A stretch of DNA of 64,000 nt from Caenorhabditis elegans (lineage: Eukaryota > Nematoda > Chromadorea > Rhabditida > Rhabditidae). Below are positions 49,101 through 59,928 of this stretch, one piece after another. The stretch spans positions 4,398,501 to 4,462,500 of the forward strand of contig NC_003280.10 of the NCBI RefSeq assembly GCF_000002985.6, in the 5' to 3' direction. How positions within the stretch are numbered: position 1 is the stretch's first letter; each line of letters opens with the position of its first letter. A model generated the notes under the pieces. That model worked only from the letters and a program-made list of their open reading frames with translations. It ran no database searches and was not told where the DNA came from. The position numbers and the translations under genes are program-made.

Positions 49101-52100
49101 TCAAGCATCTGAATGTATGAATCCCAGTCTTGCATACACGCGAGACCGATTGGCTGGAAAAATCGAGGTCATGGAGGAAAATAACACAGTAAGTTGGTTC
49201 TAAAAATGCTCTTGCGCAGAAATTCAATTATCAGATTTTTTGCAATCATAGTCCCGTGGAAAAGAACAAGGTTTTGCTGACCAATCAGCGATGTCGGCCA
49301 CGCCCTTCGAGCCTTGCTCATTGGTCAGAGTGCTTTTCATTGGCGCGAAAATTTGAATTTCCGTTGTCAGAAAATTTTCAGAACTTTAAAAAACTTTCTA
49401 ACATTTTTTTAGAAATTCTCCAAAACTTCTCAAAACTTTTCTGATTCTCCCCAAATTTTCCAAATATTTATCGGATTTTTAGAAATGTTCTAAAACAGTT
49501 TCAGGGAGTTCAAAATTTTCTACAATTTCCAGAAAGGCTTGAAAATTTATTCGAACTTCCAGAATTATCTAAACCTTTTCCGAATTTTTTAAAAAGTTCA
49601 AAGCAATCCCCGAAATTACAAATAATTTCCGAAACTTTCCCAAATTACTTATCACTTTATGCGAAAATTTTTTAAACTCTTCGAAACGTTCCATAATTTT
49701 TAAAAATTTTCAGAAAATTTCCAGAATTTTGCAAAAAATAAAAATAAACTTTCCGGAACTTTTTCGGATTTTCTAAAAATTTCTATATTTTCTACAACGT
49801 GATTAAAATATTTCATTCTAGATTTTTTCCGAATTTTTCAGAGCTTCTCAAAACTATCGATAATATTATCCAAAACTTTCCGTCATTTTTAAAAATTTCT
49901 CAAATATTTCAAAATTTCCAAGGAAGTTCCAGAAGCTTCCCCGAGCGTTTCGAACCAATTTGAAACTTGAAACACAAATTTTATTACTATTAGTTTAATT
50001 ATTCAACATGTAATATTTTTGACAACACTTATTTAAGCCATTCAAGCCTAAAAGCGATAAAAATAGGATAGCGAGAAGCGGATACACATAGAGAAAAGCA
50101 ACATTCAATTAAAAAAGAAGCATACTTACCGACCGAGGACTTATCAATACAACAGACTCTGGATTAGAATCGCATGACAAATCAGGCAGAGGGGTCTCCG
50201 TTGTTTCAGATGTTTGAGTTGGAGATTCCAGACTGATTTTCGTGGAGTTCCTTACCAACTTGAACAATTTTGGAAGATCTTCTTTGATGCATAGCTCGGG
50301 TCGAAACCTTCGAGGGCTTACATTAAGCCAATCAAAAGAGTGGAGTGGATTCTGTTGCCTGGCGATTCGCTCCTTGTTTTTTCGTTTTAAAACTGGCTCT
50401 GGTGAAGTTGAGATTTTATTCTCATCTATCACTGATAACCGTTTCGGGGACAAAGAAAGCTTTGGAACATAGGGAGGCGGTGGTGGGGGATGAAGAATAT
50501 CAGGTTGAGGGTGAAGTTGAACCTTTCCAGAAAAACCATCGGTACTGTCATAATGATTTGCAGCAAGTTGAGATTCCCGAAAAGCACCAAACACAAGATT
50601 GTTACATGCATCAGCATCATCGAAAGCATCACAGATAGCGGCAAGATTTGAAAGCATGAAGGGTTCTGGTAAACGGAAAGAAAGCGGAGCAGCCGTGTAA
50701 ATTGGCTCGGATGCGATGGCATGCTTCGTACGGATCGTTGATCCGGTACGTGCCGACAACGGTCGACGGGGACTACTTACAGAATTACTTGGTGGAGGTG
50801 ATGGTATTTCGATTGGTGGACACGAGTTACTTCGTCGTGCCGATTTGGCGTCTTTCGCTGAAATTTTTTGGATTTTTTTTCGAGATAATTAAAGTCAAAA
50901 ATGAAGATTTTTCAAAAAATTCCAAAACGAATTAAAGTAAAATAAATTTTCCTAAAAAGTAAATTGTTATTTTCGGAAAAATGTGAAAAATCGATAAACC
51001 ACTGGTTTTTTTTTCTGAAAAAAATGAGGATTTTCCAGAAAATCAAAAAAATTCAGAAAATTTTTTTTGAAAACTAAAAGATTTTTTGGATTTTATGGAT
51101 TTTATGTTTAAAAAAACTGGGAAACTTCACTTCTGGTAGGATCGAAAAGTAATAATTTAAAATTTTCTTGATTTTGAAAAGTTGAACTTGAAAAGTTGTT
51201 TCAATTGAAAAATTTAATTTTATTAAAAATAAAAAAAAACATTTTTAAATTAAAAATCAAAAGTGTTCGTTTTTGGTAATTTTTACAGAGTTTAATTACA
51301 AAAATTTTTTAGCAGTAATTTTTTTGCAATTTTTTGAGAATTTTTTTCTAATTTTCTCAAACTCTCTTAAATTTTCAAATTTCGTTCTAAAAACTTACCC
51401 AAACAATCGTAATCGAATGATATGGATGAAGCTATAGAAGGTGAGTATAAGTGACGGTGTAAAAATGATATCACGGACGGCGTCGGTGAATGATAATTAT
51501 CCCAGTAGGCCTGAAAAATAAGGCTTATTTTATGAATTTTCCATTTCAAAGTTAGCTTACTTGTCTGATATGTACTGAAGGCTCCGTAGAAAGGGAGCAA
51601 TGTTCGGATAGGGACGGACCGGACTCGTCCCAGCTAGCACCTCGATTCCGTTGGAATCGACAAAAACTTCTGAAAATGAAATATGTGTTTGCCTGCTTGC
51701 CTATCTACCTGCCTACGAAACCTGTTTTTGACCTAGACTTTCATGAGTTTTTGTAAATAAAAACTCAGGGCAAAGTTACGCCTTTGCCAGTTGATAGGAG
51801 TAGGCATAGGTTGTTTTGTAGGCAGGCAGTCATGACAATTTTTAGATAACAAAAAACTCACTGTGATCTTGCAGAAGAATGACTCCAAACACTTGGCTGG
51901 AAACTTCTAACCGAATGAATTGTCGGTGAGAAGAGGTCTTCTTCGTCATATGTGTCATAAAAACGGAGTTGGAATGCCGATAATGAGTCGTCGATTCTAA
52001 AAAAAATAATATTTTTCAATGATAGGTAGGCAGGCACCTCTATGTACCTACGTGGTGCCTAGATTTTCGAATTTCAATTTTACTAATTTCAAATCATTTG

Positions 52101-54651
52101 TGAAATTCAAATTTTGCTTCGACCAATCAGCAGCGTTGGCCGCGCACATCGCCCAACGATGATTGGTCGGAGTTTTATAATTCAGAATTTCGATTTTGAA
52201 ATTGAATTTTTTCAGGTTTTTGCAGATGTTTCATTTCTAGACTTTAAAAAACTCACCGCATCATACTATTGTCGAATCCTTTCGACTCAATCGACGGCGG
52301 ATCTTCTTCCTCCATTTTCTGCTGCAGCTGCTCTTGCTCTCGTTCGAATTTCTCCACAGCATGCACATACTTCCTCAGAATTTCCTCGCCTTGACCCATT
52401 GCTAACCTCCTTTCGAGCATTCTCTTCTTTTTCAGATATTGAAGAAGATCGGTTCCTTGGAACTGAAATTGCTTTGAGTTAGAGAATGAAGCCAAAATCT
52501 TAGAAAAAACTCACTTTCCGACCGAAGTAATGGATCTTCTGGATGTACTGAATACCGGCAAGATCGATACACATTGTGGTGACGGAGAGTCCGACGCCGA
52601 GGTATATCAGCATTATCGCGATGTAACTGAAATTTAATCATTCAAGAGTTTTTATAATAAAATTTGAAATCAACATATTCAAGTTAGTCTACCCATGAAC
52701 TTTTAGCCCAAAAGCTCCCAATGTCGTAAAGTATGGCGCTTGGTACGCAATCAAACTGTGGTTGCGTATTTCTGGAGCTACAGTAACTTCGGAAAATTTA
52801 AAATGATGCTAGCGACTTCTAGTTTTTGAATAAAACACTTACTCATGATTTTCTGGCACAATATCCCCAAATCCTATTGTTGTAAGTGAAATGAATGCTG
52901 AAAATATTTACATATATATTTTCTTTTTTTATTTCTTGAAAATAAACTTACAATAATAGAAAGCATCCATGTATGACCAGTCTTCAAGTATTGAAAACAG
53001 AATCCCGCCAAATGCTATATATAACTGAAAAATAGTGACGTAGGTACAGTGATGTCTACGTGCGGTAGGCATGTAGGTAGGTTTCTAAACTGCCCCCCCC
53101 CCCCCATTTTCCCCCTAAAAACCACCAAAAAAGCTCACCAAGATAATCGTGAAAACCATAAGAACGGGCACTTCCGACTTGTCAATCTCGTCCATATCCA
53201 TGTCTAGAATTGACGAGTCCTGGTTCTTACTTGCACTTTCCAAGTCGTCACTTATGCTGTCTTCGAGCCCGCGAAATCGTTTCCAAGCCGAATCGAGACG
53301 TGCACTCCCTTTTCGCATGTGCTTATACAACCAGATCGTGCATTCTGACAAGAATTTTCCGAGATCTGAAAAAATTTTTTTTTAGAAAGGAGGACTTGTC
53401 TAGGGAGGCTTCCATGTAGGCCCCAAAATGCCTTCAATCGAACTATCGGTTTCAGGTAGGCGTCAGGCTCAGTACCCTGCCTTCATGAAAGGCCTAGAGG
53501 TAGCCAATTTGAGAGAAGCATACGATCAAAGATTGAGGTAGTTGAGCTCAATCAAGGTCGGCTGCGAATTTTACAAAAAGGCCACACAGTTTACAGAGTG
53601 TTTTTTTTTAATTTCAAAACTCCCTATCAATATCTCACCTCCAATCGTGATGATAGCAATCGGAGCACCGAACAATGCAAAAAGTACACATGCGAGCCGT
53701 CCAAGAGGTGTGACTGGAACGATATTACCATATCCAATTGTGGCCATTGTTGTTGCCGCGAAAAAAAGAGCACTACTCGTCGTCCACATTTTCTCGGAGC
53801 CCCGGTCACCTCGCTTGTTGCCGTGCCTGGAAATTTGCAGACTAGAATTAGTCAAAAAGTCGGATTACTCACCGATGCCTTCGTTTTCGTTCACTATCTC
53901 CTCCTGTTTCATCAGCTTCTTCATAACTGGATCTTCCTTCAAAGCCGATTGTTCGAACATCAGAGTACCTAGAATTTCAGTTTTTTTTTAATTGAGCATG
54001 CCTACGTGCCTACTAGGCCCTCGTAACAAGCCTCGAAATAGGTAGGCAGGTAGGCATTCATGTAAAGGAAAAAGACTCACCTAACGTATTGCTCTTTAAA
54101 CGCCTTGTACAATTTTTCACTATACAACATCAGCTCTTTCTCGATGTCTTCTTTCCACACCTCTTTCTCTGAAAATCAGAATTGTCAGATCAAAAACTGC
54201 AAAACTAATAGTTTAGACCTACCATTATTATTGATCTTATAAATGAGATTACTTCTCATCTCGGCGATCGTCTTTCGTCCCGTCTCCTTCAACCGATCTT
54301 CGTTGGGCGACTCAAGTGTGTAGAAGATCCACGCGCCGATGGTTGCGTAGATGCACACGCAGACGACAAGTACGATATGCGGTAGGGCGAGTTTTGCATA
54401 CTTTCGGATGTTTTGCAGTGTTGTTGTGGTCTCGTCGTCGGGCCGGGCGCTCTCGAGCAAGCCCTGCAAGAATAGCCAAAGAATTAGTCACAGCATAAGC
54501 CGAAGACAAGGCCTAAAGCTATGCCTAGACCTAAGCCGAAGCATATACCTAAGCCAAAGCATAAGCCTAAGCCTAAGCCTAGGCCTAAACCTGGACTTAA
54601 CTCTAAGCCCAAATCTAAGCCACTCACCTCAATTTCTTTGAAATCCTCCAT
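46141..54651 (-). CDS. Two-pore-domain potassium channel (TWK family) with a very long C-terminal tail
   Basis: TWK/K2P leak channel in the plasma membrane. Exons in transcript order: 54628-54651, 54223-54463, 54081-54168, 53873-53968, 53639-53826, 53139-53365, 52952-53024, 52843-52897, 52515-52626, 52257-52462, 51862-51996, 51561-51669, 51399-51510, 50130-50857, 49014-49153, 48555-48767, 48005-48129, 47478-47833, 46994-47109, 46141-46498. All phases agree: 1233 residues. TM1 is near residues 38-60 (VLVVCVCIYATIGAWIF), pore 1 TTMATIGYGNIVP, pore 2 TTIGFGDIVP, TM4 IAIMLIYLGVGLSVTT. Residues from about 369 onward form a tail of ~860 residues: a helical QQKMEEEDPP segment, Ser/Pro-rich stretches, the acidic EEEEDCDEDDD cluster, and a terminal module with DDQWWRHTSRPTKYFYSDD and VYKVIRFYSFWK. 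Most family members have far shorter tails. A split into two genes is possible but nothing in the phase pattern requires it. I do not know the twk number. Confidence 0.85.
48849..48869 (+). repeat. 21-base uninterrupted G tract
   Basis: Twenty-one consecutive G in a channel-gene intron (48768-49013). Potential G-quadruplex; tracts this long are DOG-1-dependent in C. elegans. Confidence 0.9.
49360..49950. repeat. Degenerate 'TTCCAGAAACTTTCTAAA' intronic repeat
   Basis: The large intron 49154-50129 consists mostly of variants of AATTTTCTAGAAATTTCC and TTCCGAAACTTTC, a dispersed low-complexity repeat similar in opposite orientation to 4640-5120. No exon signal. Confidence 0.6.
53093..53105 (+). 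repeat. 13-base C tract
   Basis: Thirteen consecutive C in a channel-gene intron, next to a GTAGGTAGG patch. Shorter than the two G tracts elsewhere. Confidence 0.85.
54485..54625. repeat. Interstitial telomere-like tract in channel intron 1
   Basis: Copies of AAGCCTAAGCCTAAGCCTAG and variants fill the intron between the exons at 54628 and 54463. Confidence 0.8.
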
Positions 54652-56454
54652 TCAAGTCATTTGAGAAAAGTTTAAAATTGATGAATTTATGAAGTATATG
54701 ACGGATGTGAAATTTGAAAATTGAACTAGAAGAGAGTAGGTTCTGTAAAAAAAGAGATTAAGATTTGCTTGCACTAGACAATTCGTCGAAATAAGGGAAA
54801 AAGTATGAATTAAATATTACGATCAAAAGTACAATGGGACTGGGAAATTTAATGGTAACAAAACCAGATGAGGTCAGCTGTGATCAGAAATATTTTGCAC
54901 AAAAAAGAGCACGAAGCAACTAAAAAAACGACGGCATCTTTTCTTTTCCAGCGACATTCGTTTTTTAATTAAACTCGAGGAGCGGCGCCCATGTGAGCTG
55001 CCAAAAATGAGTGCAGACATCTTAGATATCTCGCGCGCGGGGCGCCAAATTCAAAATTCTGACATGGATGGTGGCTGAAGATGGTGGTAAGAGAGGGAGA
55101 GAGAGAGAGAGGAGTCCTTCGTCAGAAATTCATTGGGAGAGAGGAGAAGAAAGAGGGCGCGGAGCAGGGGATCCATACAAAGAGTGCTTAATGTTGAGAG
55201 AAAAGAGGCACAAATAAAATGAGTTGGTTAGTAGGAATTGGGGAAGATATTGGGGGAGAAGAAGACACCGATACAGCGTTGATCAAACATCAAAGAAATA
55301 GTCGAGACTAGAAACTGAATAGGATTTGACGTGCCCTAGTGCCTGTCTTTACCTGCTTGCCCACCTGCCTAAGTCTGACGTAAGCTACGGGGTTTTGGTG
55401 CAATTGAAAGATAATCCAAGGAAATTGGAGCAGGTACGAGGTAGGCGCCGGCAGCTTTGAAGGCAGGCCTACAGATATTTTCCTGTCAAACAAAGGTGCC
55501 TACCTGATGCATGCCTGCTTACCACCTGTTTTCTGCATTTTGGCGTTAAATATAAAGCTTAGTGGTTCAACTGTGCAAATTGCCGCAAGTTCAGCCAGGA
55601 AGGATTTTTAAAGTAGGCATACGAGGCAGGCGTAGGCCGTTTTTAAGGCAGGTAGGTAGGCGGGCGCATTTGTAAAAAGTAGAAACTATGTACCGAAAAT
55701 ATTAAAAAGTATTGTAAAATTTTGAAAAACGGTAAGAGATGGGCTTTTGAATTCCAAAAAAAAATTGCAGGCAATGTTTACCAACCTTCATTTTCAAAAA
55801 TTCTGACAAAATTTTCTGACAAAAAACCAGCCTACCTTGATGCCTACCTTGCTTGACTATCTGCCTACTTCACTGCCTGCCTACCTACATACCTACCTGC
55901 TTGCAGGCATAACATGTGCCTACCGACCTTGCAACTCTAGAAATTGCACATTCCATCTCAAAGCACAAAGTGGGAACTTTAAGCTCCTTCTTCCAAAACT
56001 TTTATTCCGATTTTTTCCGGATTTTATTCCAAGACATTTTTCTTTCCTAATAAGCTGGGATTACCATTGTTGCAGTCCAAAAAATACAGGAAAAATTGAA
56101 AAACGGCGGGAAAATTGAGGTGGTGTTGGGTGGTGGGGAATTGGTGGGTGCACTTGTTTAGAAAGACAAGCTTTCCGGGTGGCTGGACTTGTGGAAAACG
56201 AGAGTTTGTATGTATGTATGTGTGTGTGTATGGGGGTCTGTGTGTGGCGAAGATAAATGAAGAGCAATCTGAGCAGAAGATTCGGCCCCCACCTCTCCTT
56301 TTTCGAGTCTTTTTCAAAATGAGAGAAGGGCAAACCGACGAAATTGAATAGAGAATAGGTTGGTTTATGTGTCGATCGGCGGTGAAAAAAACCAGAAAAA
56401 AAACTGCAAGAGGGGAGGAAAAAGGGGTGACTTTTCGCAATTTTTGAATCAAAA

Positions 56455-56610
56455 TGTAGGCTTAGGTTAAGCTTAGGCTTAGGCTTACGATGAGGCTTAG
56501 GCTTACGCTGAGGCTGAGGCTCAGGCTTAGATTTAGGCTTAGGCTTAGGCTTAAGTATTGGTTTAGGATTAGGCTTAGGCTTAAGCTTAGGCTTAGGCTT
56601 CATTAGGGCG
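56455..56610. repeat. Interstitial telomere-like (TTAGGC)n tract
   Basis: About two dozen TTAGGC or GCTTAGGCTTAGGCTTA-type units with scattered changes, in opposite orientation to the tracts at 365-600 and 54485-54625. It produces a false Lys/Pro-rich ORF on the minus strand. Confidence 0.85.
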
Positions 56611-58189
56611 TTGTCTAGGCCAAATCCCAGAAAGTATTTTTGGTGGCCGATTTGCGTTGTTGCGGTCACATTTTTGCGCCAATATAAAAATCAAAAAAAA
56701 AAAAGAAATTCCAAAAGATAAAAGTCGATATGACTATTATTTTAAATTTTCAGTAAATTTTATAAAATTAAAGTTTTAAATTAAAAATTTCTTAGATTCT
56801 GAATTGGAAAAAAAAAATTTTTTCAATCAAACAAATGGATCTACAAAAAAATTATTTCAAAAAAATTACCGATTGCAATCCTAGGAATGAGTAAACTTGG
56901 ACGTAAAATGTGTTGCATTAGGTCCGTAATCAATTTCGACAGTGTGAACGCGTTTAATTGATTTAAAAAACCCCATTCTCAAGATCAGTCCAGCATTGAT
57001 TTTTTCAGAAGTTTGCAAAAATGAACCCAGTGGGTTATTATTAACTCAAACCTTTAAATTTTTAGTATTATTTTCAGTTTGAAATATATATATATATAAA
57101 ATGCACAGAACAATGTATGTTTTATTTCGATTTATGGTGAAGTGTGAGCTATTGAAATTTCAAAATCAAAAACAAAAAAAGAAGAACATGCTCTATCATT
57201 TTGACATAAATTTTATTTTGTCCGTGCTATATGTCAATTGTCAGTCAGCAAGAAAATAAAAACAAAAAGGAGAAGAAAATGACGTGGCTTGTCGAAGGAT
57301 ACGTCATATCATTGTGTCTCGACGGAAAATACTAAGGACCAAACTAGTTAGTCAATGGATTGTTTAGAAGGATTTGAGCTGGCTCTAGCTTGACCTGGCT
57401 CATTGAGCATACAAGGAAAAGGGACACTTGGGTAAAAGTTCTTAGGGTTTTGAGTAAGAGTGAAAGAGGGATGGAGACTTAGAGAGGGCAGTCAAGCAGT
57501 AAGAGTAACAGAGCAACACAACAATGTTTCAACTAAGAAGTTTCCGAAGGTCCAGCACACATGTATAAGGATGTCTGCTAGAGATAGAGAGACAAAAAGA
57601 CAACTGCAGCCCCAGAGTTTTATTGCCAATGCATAGAAGGACGGGGAGCGAGTAGTAGTGTGGTGGTGCTGGTGGACCAGGACCATAGAAGAAGAAGCCA
57701 GTAGTTTTGTGGGGCTAGGCTCCTACTACTCTCTGTGTCTCTTGGAAAACGTTGTCTCTAGCTGTATATGGGGGACCCCAGTAGTTGTTAGCAGTGCCCA
57801 GTAGGCAGACGGAGAGAGACACTCACGCGCAATTACAGCCTTCTCCTCCCCTCTTCTTCTTTTTCTCCTTTTTTTCTTCTTCTTCGTCCCTTTTCAATCA
57901 TGACAGGCCCCTCTCTCTCCACTTCTCATCATCGTCATTGTCTCACTATGGTTCTCGACGGGCCGCCGGACGCAACTGGACACCAATTTCCCCTATTTTA
58001 GATGCAGGGATTTCCCCCTCTGCCGATTTTTATTGCAGTGTGTATGTTTTGGATATAATTGTTTTCGGCTGTTTTGAGATTCTCCGACGACAAACTCTTA
58101 TGATTTTTTGATTTTCCACAGCTATATTGATTTTTTGAATTACAGAATTTTGCGCTTCAAATTTGATTCATTGAGTCGTTCTCATGCGG

Positions 58190-58454
58190 CACGTGGTGTC
58201 AAGCTGTCCCGTTGCGACTTGATCTATGAAAAATGCGGGATTTTTTCCCCAGAAAAGTGTGACGTCAGCACACTCAGGTGGTGTCAGAGTATCCCATCTC
58301 AGTTTGATCTACTTAGATTTACGAGAATCGCTGGAATTTAGACGCAGACCTCAACTGATTTTGCATTGTTAAGAATGTGCTAACGTCCCATTTTTTAGGA
58401 AAAAAATTCCCGCATTTTCTGTAGATCGAACCGAGATGGGACATCGTGACACCA
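58190..58454. mobile_element. CACGTGGTGTCA-ended foldback element, copy 1
   Basis: The left end CACGTGGTGTCAAGCTGTCC and right end GGGACATCGTGACACCA are inverted matches. The arms also share TGATCTATGAAAAATGCGGG and CCCGCATTTTCTGTAGATCG. Non-coding MITE-like repeat. Confidence 0.75.
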
Positions 58455-58635
58455 GATGCACACAAAACCATACATCTCACCAAGATAAGACACTCTAAAT
58501 CGACACGTGGCCGTGGAAGAGTTTCATAACCCTTTCATTCTTCCATATTCCCCTTGTGACATCTTGATTTAGTGCGCATAAAGTGCAAAAACAAGATAAA
58601 GCAGTTTGAAAAATTCGAGCAGTGGAACGAAAAAC

Positions 58636-58812
58636 CACGTGGTGTCAGGTTGTCCCATGGCGGTTTGAGCTACAAAAAGCGCGGGAATTTTTCTTCCCAA
58701 AACGTATTACGTCAGCACGTTCTCAACCATGCAAAACCAGTTGAGAAGTCTGCGTCTACGTTCCCGCATTTTTTGTAGGTCACAACGAAATGGGACATTC
58801 TGACACCACGTG
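58636..58812. mobile_element. CACGTGGTGTCA-ended foldback element, copy 2
   Basis: The left end CACGTGGTGTCAGGTTGTCC pairs with the right end GGGACATTCTGACACCACGT and final G. Both ends match copy 1, 180 bp away. Complete terminal inverted repeats, no ORF. Confidence 0.85.
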
Positions 58813-59336
58813 AAAAGCTACAAGGATGAAAAATGACGTAGGGATCCAACACGTGTCAGAACGATCATCTTGGCAAAAGTAAGAAGAACGTCTCAAGAGA
58901 ATTCCAGATATGTGCTCTCGGTTTTTTGTCTTTTGTGCTACTACTTTGTTAACTTGATTCCCTTATTTCTTTGAGAACAAGAAATTTGTGGAACCCCTTG
59001 AAATTAAAACAAAAAAAAACGAAATATGATCTACCGGAAAAGCGATGCACCATATAACATACAAAGGTCATGTTTTGGGTTCCCTCGTGTATTATTTATA
59101 AACTTTTTTCCCCGCAACATTTTTTTATAGAACTCAACGCAAATTTTGTGTTTTGGTGGAAAAATATTTTGCGCGTAAAATATGGTGTATTGCTACTTTG
59201 AGCCAAATTAACAATAAATTAGGAATTTTTATCGAAATGATGGGAAAAAACTAATTATTTTGGATTTTAAGTTTTAACAATTTAGGCTTTAAAATCATTA
59301 AAAACTGGTTGAAACGTTTGAAAATTTGAAATGGAG

Positions 59337-59658
59337 ATGAAAACGCGCTCCACAGCCAATTGAAAACGCTCCGCCCCCTGACTATGGGTCTCGCTAGGTA
59401 TTTGCCGGCAATTGGCCAATTTTTAAGCATTTTTTCTCATTTTTCCGTTGATTTTGATGATTTTTATGTTATCAACATCCAATTATTCAGTTTTTGAATT
59501 TTATTTCAACAATTTTGGCACAAAAATCATTTAAAAAAGGAGAACATGCCAAAAATGCTTTAAAATCGACAAAACGTTTCCCCGCCAAATAACTAACGAG
59601 ACCCATGGTTCGGGGGCGGAGCGCTGTCTGAAATTGGCCGTGGAGCGCGTTTGCACAT
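59337..59658. repeat. Foldback element related to the sod-5 intron repeat
   Basis: The outer arms read ACGCGCTCCACAGCCAATT and AATTGGCCGTGGAGCGCGT. The inner arms read GGGTCTCGCTAGGTATTTG and AATAACTAACGAGACCC. The same arrangement occurs at 19573-19828. Confidence 0.8.
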
Positions 59659-59928
59659 CGATGTCAGGAATGGCTCTTTTTCTGCGTATCAATAATATTC
59701 CTTTTGAAAACAATTTTCCTATTTTTTCTCGATTTTGAACAAAAAACTGTTGACAAATAATTCCAGAAATCATTCATTCGAAAAAATAGATTAGAGAAGA
59801 CGGGGAACGTGCAATTTTAAAGGGGTAAAATATGAGAAACCGAAAAATAATAATAAATTGAGATCATTATAATACAAGACTGTGGGGGCAATAGAATTTT
59901 TAAAAATACGGAATGGGAGGCAATTAAT

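Larger units (their letters stand above)
54652..59928. other. Repeat-rich upstream region of the channel gene, extending to the cyclin 3' end
   Basis: No coding exon is supported here. On the minus strand TTTTACAG ending at 54743 suggests a 5' UTR splice acceptor about 90 bp before the channel ATG. Contents: a (GA)n run at about 55092-55122; CTACCTGCC-type patches at 55320-55680 and 55830-55930; a telomere-like tract at 56455-56610; pyrimidine-rich sequence at 57840-57930; two related foldback elements at 58190-58454 and 58636-58812; and a third foldback at 59337-59658. ORFs here are low complexity. Confidence 0.7.

Noticed and set aside
50780..50800. Strong donor GTAAGT inside the channel exon 50130-50857
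   Set aside because: The exon stays open through it and the next acceptor agrees in phase only when the whole exon is used. A minor alternative donor is possible but unsupported.
52680..52790. Possible extra channel exon between 52626 and 52843
   Set aside because: The flanking exons join in phase and already give the normal pore 2 to TM4 sequence, so no residues are missing.
56061..56669. Lys/Pro-rich 202-residue minus-strand frame
   Set aside because: Its N-terminal half is the telomere-like TTAGGC tract and the rest is low complexity. It has no splice partners.
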